A stretch of 64,000 nt of DNA from Doryteuthis pealeii (taxonomy: Eukaryota > Mollusca > Cephalopoda > Myopsida > Loliginidae), in contig CM042157.1 in assembly GCA_023376005.1 (NCBI GenBank), positions 16,924,872-16,988,871 of the forward strand. Reading direction: 5' to 3'. Position 1 is the stretch's first letter. Each line of letters opens with the position of its first letter. The notes under the pieces were generated by a model that was not told the origin of the DNA, made no database searches, and saw only the letters and a program-made list of their open reading frames with translations. This document shows, in pieces, positions 1 to 12,672 of this stretch. The translations under genes were made by a program, and so were the position numbers.

Positions 1-151
1 TATATATTATACCAAACTTATTGGTAAACCCTTGCGGTAAGAAAAAACCCGGCAAATATTTTTGATAGTAAAAATATACTACCAAATTGACCTGGGGAAA
101 AAAATGAAAAAAAGAAAATAATCCGTTAATACTATAACACTTGGCCAAAAG

Positions 152-202
<51 letters not shown>

Positions 203-310
203 CCAAAGTCCAGAGAAGAAATCTTCCTTACGAACAAGAGTTTTATTTTAAAAAAACCTGACGCAGTTTGAGAGCTCAATGTGTCTCTTAATGTCAGAGT
301 CACAGAGCAA

Positions 311-495
311 ATATATAAGTAAAGAAATAACAAAAGACTTAGAGATTTAGCATTATAGTCTATTTCAGGGAGCTTAGACAAATTGTCTAACTCTCACGAC
401 TCATCTCGATGAGTCGGGAAAGTTAGACACTTTGTCTGAGCTCCCTGAAATAGACTATAATGCTAAATCTCTAAGTCTTTAGTTATTTCTTTACT

Positions 496-503
<8 letters not shown>
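311..503. repeat. Long hairpin flanked by (TA)n, left arm
   Basis: An almost perfect palindrome with arms of about 90 bases: the block starting aagtaaagaaataac at 319 returns inverted before 500. It is bounded on both sides by (TA)n tracts. The apex reads gactcatc-tcga-gatgagtc. The counterpart in the right arm has a longer apex, so the two loops have changed independently. Confidence 0.85.
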
Positions 504-551
<48 letters not shown>

Positions 552-639
552 ATATATACATGTAAACAGCTAGGATTATCTAAAGCTAAAAAGTAAAAAG
601 TGCAAATTACCTAAGTAGAGCAAATAATAAAATTTAATT

Positions 640-736
640 ATGAGTAAGATATACCTACTAACAGTACAGCTTAGTAGCTATGACCTACTAAGTTACTAAA
701 AAGCGAAACTGTTAATAGGTATATCTGACTCATTAG
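640..736. repeat. Short imperfect inverted repeat
   Basis: About 25-base arms (tgagtaagatatacctact near 641, and its inverse ending in tgactcatta near 735) enclose a ~45-base centre containing further short inversions. It is mirrored at about 12430-12530 in the other palindrome arm. No function is evident. Confidence 0.6.
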
Positions 737-859
737 GCGTAAGTAGAAAAATTGAAAGAAAGAAATGAAATATAGAAAGAAAGAAAGAAAGAAAATGAAA
801 AAAAGAAAAATAGAAAGAAAAACTAAATTTATGTACGTAAATTTATGATTTATGTACGT

Positions 860-1079
860 ACCTATTATAGTGTTAAAAATCTACAATGTCGTTCAAATTT
901 TAGGTGTGGATTTAATTGGCTTTTTTTAATAGATTTCGGTGCATAGAATTCATTGATATTAAAGGAAAGATAACTTCGAAGGATTGGCAGTGATATAAAC
1001 ACTTAAAGAAGCCTTTATAGGACCTCAAATATCACAAATCTCATGAAAATTGTCGGTGTCGGTTTTATTGAATTTCCGT
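860..1079 (+). repeat. Diverged satellite monomer, outer edge of left arm
   Basis: Recognisable as the ~380-bp satellite family (tctacaatgtcg, gatttcggtgcatagaattc, gaatttccgtaa) but strongly diverged from the homogeneous monomers. It is interrupted at 1079, immediately after gaatttccgtaa, by the 28S-like block; the monomer resumes at about 1573 with cttataggtccagaa. Confidence 0.75.
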
Positions 1080-1572
1080 AATTAGACCATCGGTAGACAG
1101 GTTAGTTTTATCCTACCGATCGGCTCGTGTGTTACGTCAGGCGTTGCCACGGCTATCCCGTCCAGTACGAGAGGAAACTCGGGATTGGAGAAATGGTTTG
1201 CGTGCTCGCTCAAACGAGCGGCGGTGCCAAGCTGCCTCAGCGCGATAACAGCTGAAAGCCTCTAAGCCGGAACCGCGACCGGTGTCGCCACGGTATTACG
1301 AAAGGCGTCTCTTTTCGTTCCGCTGGAGCCTGCCATAGCGGTTGTCTGTCGCTAGTAGCGGCGGCTGTTGCGTTCGGCGGGGCGGTTCGCCGTCCCCGTT
1401 AGGCGTGGCTTGACGTCGTTGCATACGCGGCGGCGTGCGCAAACGGGCCAACCGACTTGACATCCGCGACAGGCGGGATTTTGCCGTCGCCGTCTTGTTT
1501 CGAACACCCATGAAGCATGAGACGAGGGATCACTCGTAAACCACTTGACTTCAGGCTCGGGTGTCGTTATTT
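1080..1572 (+). rRNA. Divergent 28S rRNA 3'-region fragment (pseudogene), left arm
   Basis: GC-rich block sharply unlike its AT-rich surroundings. It follows the order of the eukaryotic 28S 3' region: agaccatcggtagacaggtt with tagttttatcctac (about 1083-1116), the sarcin-ricin loop agtacgagaggaa (1164-1176), ctgaaagcctctaag (about 1252-1266), and a distal stretch cactcgtaaaccacttgac (about 1531-1549) resembling the segment about 80 bases before the 28S end. The sarcin-ricin loop is closed by a perfect atcccg/cgggat stem (1155-1160 with 1180-1185) that differs from the usual animal sequence, and a second hairpin lies at 1204-1219. Kept pairing with changed bases suggests a functional but fast-evolving rRNA as source rather than decayed host rDNA. 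It is partial: most of 28S upstream and the last bases are missing. Confidence 0.8.
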
Positions 1573-2734
1573 ATTCTTATAGGTCCAGAATAAATCACCT
1601 ATTTTTGAAAGTATTTAAAGTTTCTTTATGCATGGAATTAATTGATTTTAAAGGAAAGATAACTTCGATGGATTCGCAGTGATATAAAAAATAAAAAAAC
1701 CGTTATAGTGCCTTAAAATCACAAATTTCATGAAAATTGTTTCCATAATTTCCTTATAGTTCCAGAATAAATCACCTATTTTGGAAAGTATTTTAAGTTT
1801 CGATATATTTGGTTTTTCTTATAGATTTCGATGCGTAGAAATCATTGACGCCAAAAAAATCTGTCAATTCTAAGAATTGGCAGAGAAATTAGAACTTTAA
1901 TCACCTATTATAGTGTTAAAAATCTACAATGTCAATCAAGTTTTAGGTGTGGATTTAATTGGCGTTTTTGATGGATTTCGATACAGAGAATTCATTGATT
2001 TTAAAGGAAAGATAACTTCAAAGGATTGGCAGTGATATAAATATTTAAAAAACACTTTAGAGGCCCTTGAAGTAACAAATCTCATAAAAATTGTTGGTCT
2101 CGGTTTTATTGAATTTCCAGAATTAGGTACCCTCCTTCCGTAAGGTACCCCCCTTATAGATCCCGAAGAAAATCACCTATTTATGAAAGTATTCAAAGTT
2201 CTGATATCATTGGTTTTTCTGGTAGATTTCCATGCGTAGAATTCATTGATGCCAAACAAGTGATCAATTTTAAGAATTGGTGGAGATTTGAGCACTTTAA
2301 TCAACTATTATAGGGTTGAAAAATTTTCGAATTTCGTTGAAATAATAGATATGGATATAATCGGCTTATTTGACAGATTTTCATGCATAAAATGCATTGA
2401 TTGTAAAAGGATCACTTAATTCGAAGGATTTGCTGTAATTTTGAACCCTTAAATAACCCCTTATAATGCCTGAAAATCACAAATTTCATGACAATGCTCG
2501 GTGTCGGTTTTATTGAATGTCCGTAAGGTACCCGCTTTATAGGTCCAGAAGAAATCACCTATTTTTGAAAGTATTCAAAGTTGTGATATCTTTGATTTTT
2601 CTGGTAGATTTCGATGCGTAGAATTCATTGATGCCAAACAAAGTGATCAATTTTAGGAATTGGTGGAGATTTGAGCACTTTAATCAACTATTATGGGGTT
2701 GAAAAATTTTTGAATTTCGGTGAAATATTAGATA
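1573..2734 (+). repeat. Diverged satellite monomers, left arm
   Basis: About three diverged ~380-bp monomers. The innermost (about 2120-2734) carries the gccaaacaaagtgatc signature shared with the large array at 20.9-38.7 kb. The last monomer is cut at gata|tggatata by the Helitron. Confidence 0.8.
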
Positions 2735-3389
2735 TCTTATTATAATGGAGATTGTGTGTTTTCTGTCTGTAACCGAAACTATATTCCTACTCAAGTCAAC
2801 ATTCCCTTAGTTATTTATATCACATTCTCCATGAATTTATTTTTATCTAAATCTCAATTATTAATAAAATTGTCTTACATTATTAATACTGTTAACTATG
2901 TCTACGTACTGATAACATGTAATTATATTTATATATACAAAAAATAGCGGTTTACAGTGTGAACGGGACGGCTAATTTGCATATTAATATTAAAAATCGA
3001 ATTTAATAAATATGTGCTTAGTATTATTGATTTCTAACTGTTTGGTTTTATTCTAATGAATTGGCAGAGAAGCAAAAATCTCTTCAATAAATCTTAAATG
3101 AAATCTATTAACAAGAAAAAATAACTGTCATTTTATTCTTTACTTCCTCTTATAACTAAATACTTAAATTAGAAAAAATAACAATGAAAGACGAGAGTGA
3201 TGGAAGAGTAAGTTTCAGTTGTTCCATTTTTTTTATACTGCCTCTGTATCAAATCTTTTATTATACTCCCTCTGTTTCAAATATTTTTATCTGTATTCTT
3301 ATTTAGTTTCATTGGCCTTTCTTTGAATACAATATTTTATTACATTAAAACTTAAATACTTGCACCCGGAGGGTGCATATATTTGCTAG
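2735..3389 (+). mobile_element. Non-autonomous Helitron, family A, complete, left arm
   Basis: Begins TCTTATTATAATGGAG and ends with the hairpin tgcacccggagggtgca followed by tatatttgCTAG. These are the Helitron hallmarks: 5' TC, 3' CTRR and a short 3' hairpin about ten bases upstream. The target monomer is normally gata-tggatata; the element sits exactly between that A and T with no target duplication, as known for Helitron rolling-circle insertion. It has no Rep/helicase coding. At least four more copies lie in this window. Confidence 0.88.
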
Positions 3390-6300
3390 TGGATATAATC
3401 GGCTTATTTGACAGATTTTGATGCATAAAATGCATTGATTTAAAAGAATCGCTTAATTCGAAGGATTGGCTGTAATTTGAACCCTTAAATAACCCTTATA
3501 ATGCCTGAAAATCACAAATTTCATGACAATGCTCGGTGTCGTTTTTTGAATTTCCGTAAGGTACCCCCTTATAGGTCCAGAAGAAATCACCTATTTTTGA
3601 AAGTATTCAAAGTTGTGATATCTTTGGTTTTTCTGGTAGATTTCGATGCGTAGAATTCATTGATGCCAAAAAAGCGATCAATTTTAAGAATTGGCGGAGA
3701 TTTGAGCACTTTAATCACCTATTATAGGGTTGAAAAATTTCGAATTTCGTTGAAATATTAGATATGGATTAATCGGCTTATTTGACAGATTTTCATGCAT
3801 GAAATGCATTGATTTAAAAGAATCGCTTAATTCGAAGGATTGGCTGTAATTTGAACCCTTAAATAACCCCTTATAATGCCTGAAAATCACAAATTTCATG
3901 ACAATGCTCGGTGTCGTTTTCTTGAATTTCCGTAAGGTACCCCCCTTATAGGTCCAGAAGAAATCACCTATTTTTGAAAGTATTCAAAGTTGTGATATCT
4001 TTGGTTTTTCTGGTAGATTTCGATGCGTAGAATTCATTGATGCCAAAAAAGCGATCAATTTTAAGAATTGGCGGAGATTTGAGCACTTTAATCACCTATT
4101 ATAGGGTTGAAAAATTTTGGAATTTCGTTGAAATATTAGATATGTATTAATCGGCTTATTTGACAGATTTTCATGCATAAATGCATTGATTTTAAAAGAA
4201 TCGCTTAATTCGAAGGATTGGCTGTAATTTGAACCCTTAAATAACCCCTTATAATGCCTGAAAATCACAAATTTCATGACAATGCTCGGTGTCGTTTTCT
4301 TGAATTTCCGTAAGGTACCCCCCTTATAGGTCCAGAAGAAATCACCTATTTTTGAAAGTATTCAAAGTTGTGATATCTTTGGTTTTTCTGGTAGATTTCG
4401 ATGCGTAGAATTCATTATGCCAAAAAAGCGATCAATTTTAAGAATTGGCGAGATTTGAGCACTTTAATCACCTATTATAGGGTTGAAAAATTTCGAATTT
4501 CGTTGAAATATTAGATATGTATTTAATCGGCTTATTTGACAGATTTTCATGCATAAATGCATTGATTTTAAAAGAATCGCTTAATTCGAAGGATTGGCTG
4601 TAATTTGAACCCTTAAATAACCCCTTATAATGCCTGAAAATCACAAATTTCATGACAATGCTCGGTGTCGTTTTCTTGAATTTCCGTAAGGTACCCCCTT
4701 ATAGGTCCAGAAGAAATCACCTATTTTTGAAAGTATTCAAAGTTGTGATATCTTGGTTTTTCTGGTAGATTTAAATGCGTAGAATTCATTAATGCCAAAA
4801 AAGCGATCAATTTTAAGAATTGGCAGAGATTTGAGCACTTTAATCACCTATTAGGGTTGAAAAATTTCGAATTTCGTTGAAATATTAGATATGGATTTAA
4901 TCGGCTTATTTGACAGATTTTCATGCATAAATGCATTGATTTTAAAAGAATCGCTTAATTCGAAGGATTGGCTGTAATTTGAACCCTTAAATAACCCCTT
5001 ATAATGCCTGAAAATCACAAATTTCATGACAATGCTCGGTGTCGTTTTCTTGAATTTCCGTAAGGTACCCCCTTATAGGTCCAGAAGAAATCACCTATTT
5101 TTGAAAGTATTCAAAGTTGTGATATCTTGGTTTTTTCTGGTAGATTTAAATGCGTAGAATTCATTAATGCCAAAAAAAGCGATCAATTTTAAGAATTGGC
5201 AGAGATTTGAGCACTTTAATCACCTATTAGGGTTGAAAAATTTGGAATTTCGTTGAAATATTAGATATGGATTTAATCGGCTTATTTGACAGATTTTCAT
5301 GCATAAATGCATTGATTTTAAAAGAATCGCTTAATTCGAAGGATTGGCTGTAATTTGAACCCTTAAATAACCCCTTATAATGCCTGAAAATCACAAATTT
5401 CATGACAATGCTCGGTGTCGTTTTCTTGAATTTCCGTAAGGTACCCCCCTTATAGGTCCAGAAGAAATCACCTATTTTTGAAAGTATTCAAAGTTGTGAT
5501 ATCTTGGTTTTTCTGGTAGATTTAATGCGTAGAATTCATTAATGCCAAAAAAGCGATCAATTTTAAGAATTGGCAGAGATTTGAGCACTTTAATCACCTA
5601 TCATAGGGTTGAAAAATTTTCGAATTTCGTTGAAATATTAGATATGGATTTAATCGGCTTATTTGACAGATTTTCATGCATAAATGCATTGATTTTAAAA
5701 GAATCGCTTAATTCGAAGGATTGGCTGTAATTTGAACCCTTAAATAACCCCTTATAATGCCTGAAAATCACAAATTTCATGACAATGCTCGGTGTCGTTT
5801 TCTTGAATTTCCGTAAGGTACCCCCCTTATAGGTCCAGAAGAAATCACCTATTTTTGAAAGTATTCAAAGTTGTGATATCTTGGTTTTTCTGGTAGATTT
5901 AATGCGTAGAATTCATTAATGCCAAAAAAGCGATCAATTTTAAGAATTGGCAGAGATTTGAGCACTTTAATCACCTATTATAGGGTTGAAAAATTTGAAT
6001 TTCTTGAAATATTAGATATGTATTTAATCGGCTTATTTGACAGATTTTCATGCATAAAATGCATTGATTTTAAAAGAATCGCTTAATTCGAAGGATTGGC
6101 TGTAATTTGAACCCTTAAATAACCCCTTATAATGCCTGAAAATCACAAATTTCATGACAATGCTCGGTGTCGTTTTCTTGAATTTCCGTAAGGTACCCCC
6201 CTTATAGGTCCAGAAGAAATCACCTATTTTTGAAAGTATTCAAAGTTGTGATATCTTGGTTTTTCTGGTAGATTTCATGCGTAGAATTCATTAATGCCAA

Positions 6301-6686
6301 AAAAGCGATCAATTTTAAGAATTGGCAGAGATTTGAGCACTTTAATCACCTATTATAGGGTTGAAAAATTTGAATTTCTTGAAATATTAGATATGTATTT
6401 AATCGGCTTATTTGACAGATTTTCATGCATAAATGCATTGATTTTAAAAGAATCGCTTAATTCGAAGGATTGGCTGTAATTTGAACCCTTAAATAACCCC
6501 TTATAATGCCTGAAAATCACAAATTTCATGACAATGCTCGGTCGTTTTCTTGAATTTCCGTAAGGTACCCCCTTATAGGTCCAGAAGAAATCACCTATTT
6601 TTGAAAGTATTCAAAGTTGTGATATCTTGGTTTTTCTGGTAGATTTTGCGTAGAATTCATTATGCCAAAACAATTTTAAGAATTTT
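3390..6686 (+). repeat. Homogeneous satellite monomers, palindrome subfamily, left arm
   Basis: About nine head-to-tail monomers of 366-382 bp, each with a ggtacc (KpnI) site, seen near 3560, 3940, 4316, 4690, 5066, 5443, 5818, 6192 and 6558. Signature bases are gtcgttttcttgaatttcc and gccaaaaaagcgatc, unlike the large array. Repeated ~61-codon open frames are a by-product of homogenisation. The axis of the giant palindrome is at the inner end. Confidence 0.88.
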
Positions 6687-9600
6687 TGAGCATTTGGGTT
6701 CAAATTACAGCCAATCCTTCGAATTAAGCGATTCTTTTAAAATCAATGCATTTTATGCATGAAAATCTGTCAAATAAGCCGATTAAATCCATATCTAATA
6801 TTTCAAGAAATTCGAAATTTTTCAACCCTATAATAGGTGATTAAAGTGCTCAAATCTCTGCCAATTCTTAAAATTGATCGCTTTTTTGGCATTAATGAAT
6901 TCTACGCATCGAAATCTACCAGAAAAACCAAAGATATCACAACTTTGAATACTTTCAAAAATAGGTGATTTCTTCTGGACCTATAAGGGGGGTACCTTAC
7001 GGAAATTCAAGAAAACGACACCGAGCATTGTCATGAAATTTGTGATTTTCAGGCATTATAAGGGGTTATTTAAGGGTTCAAATTACAGCCAATCCTTCGA
7101 ATTAAGCGATTCTTTTAAAATCAATGCATTTTATGCATGAAAATCTGTCAAATAAGCCGATTAAATACATATCTAATATTTCAAGAAATTCGAAAATTTT
7201 TCAACCCTATAATAGGTGATTAAAGTGCTCAAATCTCTGCCAATTCTTAAAATTGATCGCTTTTTTGGCATTAATGAATTCTACGCATCGAAATCTACCA
7301 GAAAAAAAAGATATCACAACTTTGAATACTTTCAAAAATAGGTGATTTCTTCTGGACCTATAAGGGGGGTACCTTACGGAAATTCAAGAAAACGACACCG
7401 AGCATTGTCATGAAATTTGTGATTTTCAGGCATTATAAGGGGTTATTTAAGGGTTCAAATTACAGCCAATCCTTCGAATTAAGCGATTCTTTTAAAATCA
7501 ATGCATTTTATGCATGAAAATCTGTCAAATAAGCCGATTAAATACATATCTAATATTTCAAGAAATTCGAAAATTTTTCAACCCTATAATAGGTGATTAA
7601 AGTGCTCAAATCTCTGCCAATTCTTAAAATTGATCGCTTTTTTGGCATTAATGAATTCTACGCATTTAAATCTACCAGAAAAACCAAAGATATCACAACT
7701 TTGAATACTTTCAAAAATAGGTGATTTCTTCTGGACCTATAAGGGGGGTACCTTACGGAAATTCAAGAAAACGACACCGAGCATTGTCATGAAATTTGTG
7801 ATTTTCAGGCATTATAAGGGGTTATTTAAGGGTTCAAATTACAGCCAATCCTTCGAATTAAGCGATTCTTTTAAAATCAATGCATTTTATGCATGAAAAT
7901 CTGTCAAATAAGCCGATTAATACCATATCTAATATTTCAAGAAATTCGAAATTTTTCAACCCTATGATAGGTGATTAAAGTGCTCAAATCTCTGCCAATT
8001 CTTAAAATTGATCGCTTTTTTTGGCATGAATTCTACGCATTTAAATCTACCAGAAAAAGATATCACAACTTTGAATACTTTCAAAAATAGGTGATTTCTT
8101 CTGGACCTATAAGGGGGGTACCTTACGGAAATTCAAGAAAACGACACCGAGCATTGTCATGAAATTTGTGATTTTCAGGCATTATAAGGGGTTATTTAAG
8201 GGTTCAAATTACAGCCAATCCTTCGAATTAAGCGATTCTTTTAAAATCAATGCATTTTATGCATGAAAATCTGTCAAATAAGCCGATTAAATATCTAATA
8301 TTTCAAGAAATTCGAAATTTTTCAACCCTATGATAGGTGATTAAAGTGCTCAAATCTCTGCCAATTCTTAAAATTGATCGCTTTTTTGGCATTAATGAAT
8401 TCTACGCATTTAAATCTACCAGAAAAAAAGATATCACAACTTTGAATACTTTCAAAAATAGGTGATTTCTTCTGGACCTATAAGGGGGGTACCTTACGGA
8501 AATTCAAGAAAACGACACCGAGCATTGTCATGAAATTTGTGATTTTCAGGCATTATAAGGGGTTATTTAAGGGTTCAAATTACAGCCAATCCTTCGAATT
8601 AAGCGATTCTTTTAAAATCAATGCATTTTATGCATGAAAATCTGTCAAATAAGCCGATTAAATCCATATCTAATATTTCAAGAAATTCGAAATTTTTCAA
8701 CCCTATAATAGGTGATTAAAGTGCTCAAATCTCTGCCAATTCTTAAAATTGATCGCTTTTTTGGCATTAATGAATTCTACGCATTTAAATCTACCAGAAA
8801 AACCAAAGATATCACAACTTTGAATACTTTCAAAAATAGGTGATTTCTTCTGGACCTATAAGGGGGGTACCTTACGGAAATTCAAGAAAACGACACCGAG
8901 CATTGTCATGAAATTTGTGATTTTCAGGCATTATAAGGGGTTATTTAAGGGTTCAAATTACAGCCAATCCTTCGAATTAAGCGATTCTTTTAAAATCAAT
9001 GCATTTTATGCATGAAAATCTGTCAAATAAGCCGATTAAATCCATATCTAATATTTCAAGAAATTCAAAATTTTTCAACCCTATAATAGGTGATTAAAGT
9101 GCTCAAATCTCCGCCAATTCTTAAAATTGATCGCTTTTTTGGCATCAATGAATTCTACGCATCGAAATCTACCAGAAAAACCAAAGATATCACAACTTTG
9201 AATACTTTCAAAAATAGGTGATTTCTTCTGGACCTATAAGGGGGGTACCTTACGGAAATTCAAGAAAACGACACCGAGCATTGTCATGAAATTTGTGATT
9301 TTCAGGCATTATAAGGGGTTATTTAAGGGTTCAAATTACAGCCAATCCTTCGAATTAAGCGATTCTTTTAAATCAATGCATTTCATGCATGAAAATCTGT
9401 CAAATAAGCCGATTAATCATATCTAATATTTCAAGAAATTCAAATTTTTCAACCCTATAATAGGTGATTAAAGTGCTCAAATCTCCGCCAATTCTTAAAA
9501 TTGATCGCTTTTTTGGCATCAATGAATTCTACGCATCGAAATCTACCAGAAAAACCAAAGATATCACAACTTTGAATACTTTCAAAAATAGGTGATTTCT

Positions 9601-9795
9601 TCTGGACCTATAAGGGGGGTACCTTACGGAAATTCAAGAAAACGACACCGAGCATTGTCATGAAATTTGTGATTTTCAGGCATTATAAGGGGTTATTTAA
9701 GGGTTCAAATTACAGCCAATCCTTCGAATTAAGCGATTCTTTTAAATCAATGCATTTTATGCATCAAAATCTGTCAAATAAGCCGATTATATCCA
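6687..9795 (-). repeat. Homogeneous satellite monomers, palindrome subfamily, right arm
   Basis: Same monomers as 3390-6686 in inverse orientation, with ggtacc near 6990, 7368, 7748, 8118, 8489, 8868, 9245 and 9617. The switch of orientation is abrupt, inside a degenerate monomer near 6686, with no unique spacer between the arms. Confidence 0.88.
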
Positions 9796-10440
9796 CTAGC
9801 AAATATATGCACCCCGGGTGCAAGTATTTAAGTTTTAATGTAATAAATATTGTATTCAATTAGAAAGGCAATGAAACTAAATAAGAATACAGATAAAAAT
9901 ATTTGAAACAGAGGAGTATAATAAAAGATTTGATACAGAGGGTATAAAAAAATGGAACAACTGAAACTTACTCTTCCATCACTCTCGTCTTTCATTGTTA
10001 TTTTTTCTAATTTAAGTATTTTATAAGAGGAAGTAAAGAATAAAATGACAGTTATTTTTTCTTGTTAATAGATTTCATTTAAGATTTATTGAAGAGATTT
10101 TTGCTTCTCTGCCAATTCATTAGAATAAAACCAAACAGTTAGAAATCAATAATACTAAGCACATATTTATTAAATTCGATTTTTTAATATTAATATGCAA
10201 ATTAGCCGTCCCGTTCACACTGTAAACCGCTATTTTGTTGTATATATAAATATAATTACATGTTATCAGTACGTAGACATAGTTAACAGTATTAATAATG
10301 TAAGACAATTTTATTAATAATTGAGATTTAGATAAAAATAAATTCATGGAGAATGTGATATAAATAACTAAGGAATTGTGACTTGAGTAGGAATATAGTT
10401 TCGGTTACAGACAGAAAACACAATCTCCATTATAATAAGA
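9796..10440 (-). mobile_element. Non-autonomous Helitron, family A, complete, right arm
   Basis: Reverse complement of the 2735-3389 copy: begins ctagcaaatatatgcaccc and ends ccattataataaga. Flanks are tatcca on the left and tatctaat on the right, giving the same A^T empty site in the same monomer position as in the left arm. The shared junctions mean the element was present before the arms were duplicated. Confidence 0.87.
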
Positions 10441-11597
10441 TATCTAATATTTCACCGAAAATTCAAAAATTTTTCAACCCCATAATAGTTGATTAAAGTG
10501 CTCAAATCTCCACCAATTCCTAAAATTGATCACTTTGTTTGGCATCAATGAATTCTACGCATCGAAATCTACCAGAAAAATCAAAGATATCACAACTTTG
10601 AATACTTTCAAAAATAGGTGATTTCTTCTGGACCTATAAAGCGGGTACCTTACGGAATTCAATAAAACCGACACCGAGCATTGTCATGAAATTTGTGATT
10701 TTCAGGCATTATAAGGGGTTATTTAAGGGTTCAAATTACAGCAAATCCTTCGAATTAAGCGATCCTTTTACAATCAATGCATTTTATGCATGAAAATCTG
10801 TCAAATAAGCCGATTATATCCATATCTATTATTTCAACGAAATTCGAAAATTTTTCAACCCTATAATAGTTGATTAAAGTGCTCAAATCTCCACCAATTC
10901 TTAAAATTGATCACTTTGTTTGGCATCAATGAATTCTACGCATGGAAATCTACCAGAAAAACCAATGATATCAGAACTTTGAATACTTTCATAAATAGGT
11001 GATTTTCTTCGGGATCTATAAGGGGGTACCTTACGGAAGGAGGGTACCTAATTCTGGAAATTCAATAAAACCGAGACCAACAATTTTTATGAGATTTGTT
11101 ACTTCAAGGGCCTCTAAAGTGTTTTTTAAATATTTATATCACTGCCAATCCTTTGAAGTTATCTTTCCTTTAAAATCAATGAATTCTCTGTATCGAAATC
11201 CATCAAAAACGCCAATTAAATCCACACCTAAAACTTGATTGACATTGTAGATTTTTAACACTATAATAGGTGATTAAAGTTCTAATTTCTCTGCCAATTC
11301 TTAGAATTGACAGATTTTTTTGGCGTCAATGATTTCTACGCATCGAAATCTATAAGAAAAACCAAATATATCGAAACTTAAAATACTTTCCAAAATAGGT
11401 GATTTATTCTGGAACTATAAGGGAAATTATGGAAACAATTTTCATGAAATTTGTGATTTTAAGGCACTATAACGGTTTTTTTATTTTTTTATATCACTGC
11501 GAATCCATCGAAGTTATCTTTCCTTTAAATCAAATTAATTCCATGCATAAAATTTAATACTTTCAAAATAGGTGATTTATTCTGGACCTATAAGAAT
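10441..11597 (-). repeat. Diverged satellite monomers, right arm
   Basis: Mirror of 1573-2734: diverged ~380-bp monomers in reverse orientation between the Helitron and the 28S-like block. Confidence 0.8.
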
Positions 11598-12093
11598 AAA
11601 TAACGACACCCGAGCCTGAAGTCAAGTGGTTTACGAGTGATCCCTCGTCTCATGCTTCATGGGGTGTTCGAAACAAGACGGCGACGGCAAAATCCCGCCT
11701 GTCGCGGATGTCAAGTCGGTTGGCCCGTTTGCGCACGCCGCCGCGTATGCAACGACGTCAAGCCACGCCTAACGGGGACGGCGAACCGCCCGCCGAACGC
11801 AAACAGCCGCCCGCTACTAGCGACAGACAACCGCTATGGCAGGCTCCAGCGGAACGAAAAGAGACGCCTTTCGTAATTACCGTGGCGACACCGGTCGCGG
11901 TTCCGGCTTAGAGGCTTTCAGCTGTTATTGCGCTGAGGCAGCTTGGCACCGCCGCTCGTTTGAGCGAGCACGCAAACCATTTCTCCAATCCCGAGTTTCC
12001 TCTCGTACTGGACGGGATAGCCGTGGCAACGCCTGACGTAACACACGAGCCGATCGGTAGGATAAAAACTAACCTGTCTACCGATGGTCTAAT
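11598..12093 (-). rRNA. Divergent 28S rRNA 3'-region fragment (pseudogene), right arm
   Basis: Mirror copy of 1080-1572 with the same boundaries inside a satellite monomer and a few 1-base differences. The conserved sarcin-ricin loop appears inverted as ttcctctcgtact near 11998-12010. It adds open frames of up to 79 codons on both strands, which are not genes. Confidence 0.8.
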
Positions 12094-12330
12094 TACGGAA
12101 ATTCAATAAAACCGACACCGACAATTTTCATGAGATTTGTGATATTTGAGGTCCTATAAAGGCTTCTTTAAGTGTTTATATCACTGCCAATCCTTCGAAG
12201 TTATCTTTCCTTTAATATCAATGAATTCTATGCACCGAAATCTATTAAAAAAAGCCAATTAAATCCACACCTAAAATTTGAACGACATTGTAGATTTTTA
12301 ACACTATAATAGGTACGTACATAAATCATA
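12094..12330 (-). repeat. Diverged satellite monomer, outer edge of right arm
   Basis: Mirror of 860-1079, ending in the tacgtacataaat block that precedes a (TTTC)n-rich tract at about 12345-12415. Confidence 0.7.
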
Positions 12331-12637
12331 AATTTACGTACATAAATTTAGTTTCTTTCTATTTTTCTTTTTTTTCATTTTCTTTCTTTCTTTCTTTCTA
12401 TATTTCATTTCTTTCTTAATTTTTTCTACTTACGCCTAATGAGTCAGATATACCTATTAACAGTTTCGCTTTTTAGTAACTTAGTAGGTCATAGCTACTA
12501 AGCTGTACTGTTAGTAGGTATATCTTACTCATAAGGTTTAAATTTTATTATTTGCTCTACTTAGGTAATTGCACTTTTTACTTTTTAGCTTAGATAATCC
12601 TAGCTGTTTACATGTATATATTTTCATATATATATAT

Positions 12638-12664
<27 letters not shown>

Positions 12665-12672
<8 letters not shown>

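Noticed and set aside
1296..1511. Arginine-rich frames of 66-79 codons in the GC-rich blocks at 1.3 and 11.7 kb
   Set aside because: They lie in the 28S-like fragment and are explained by rRNA base composition.
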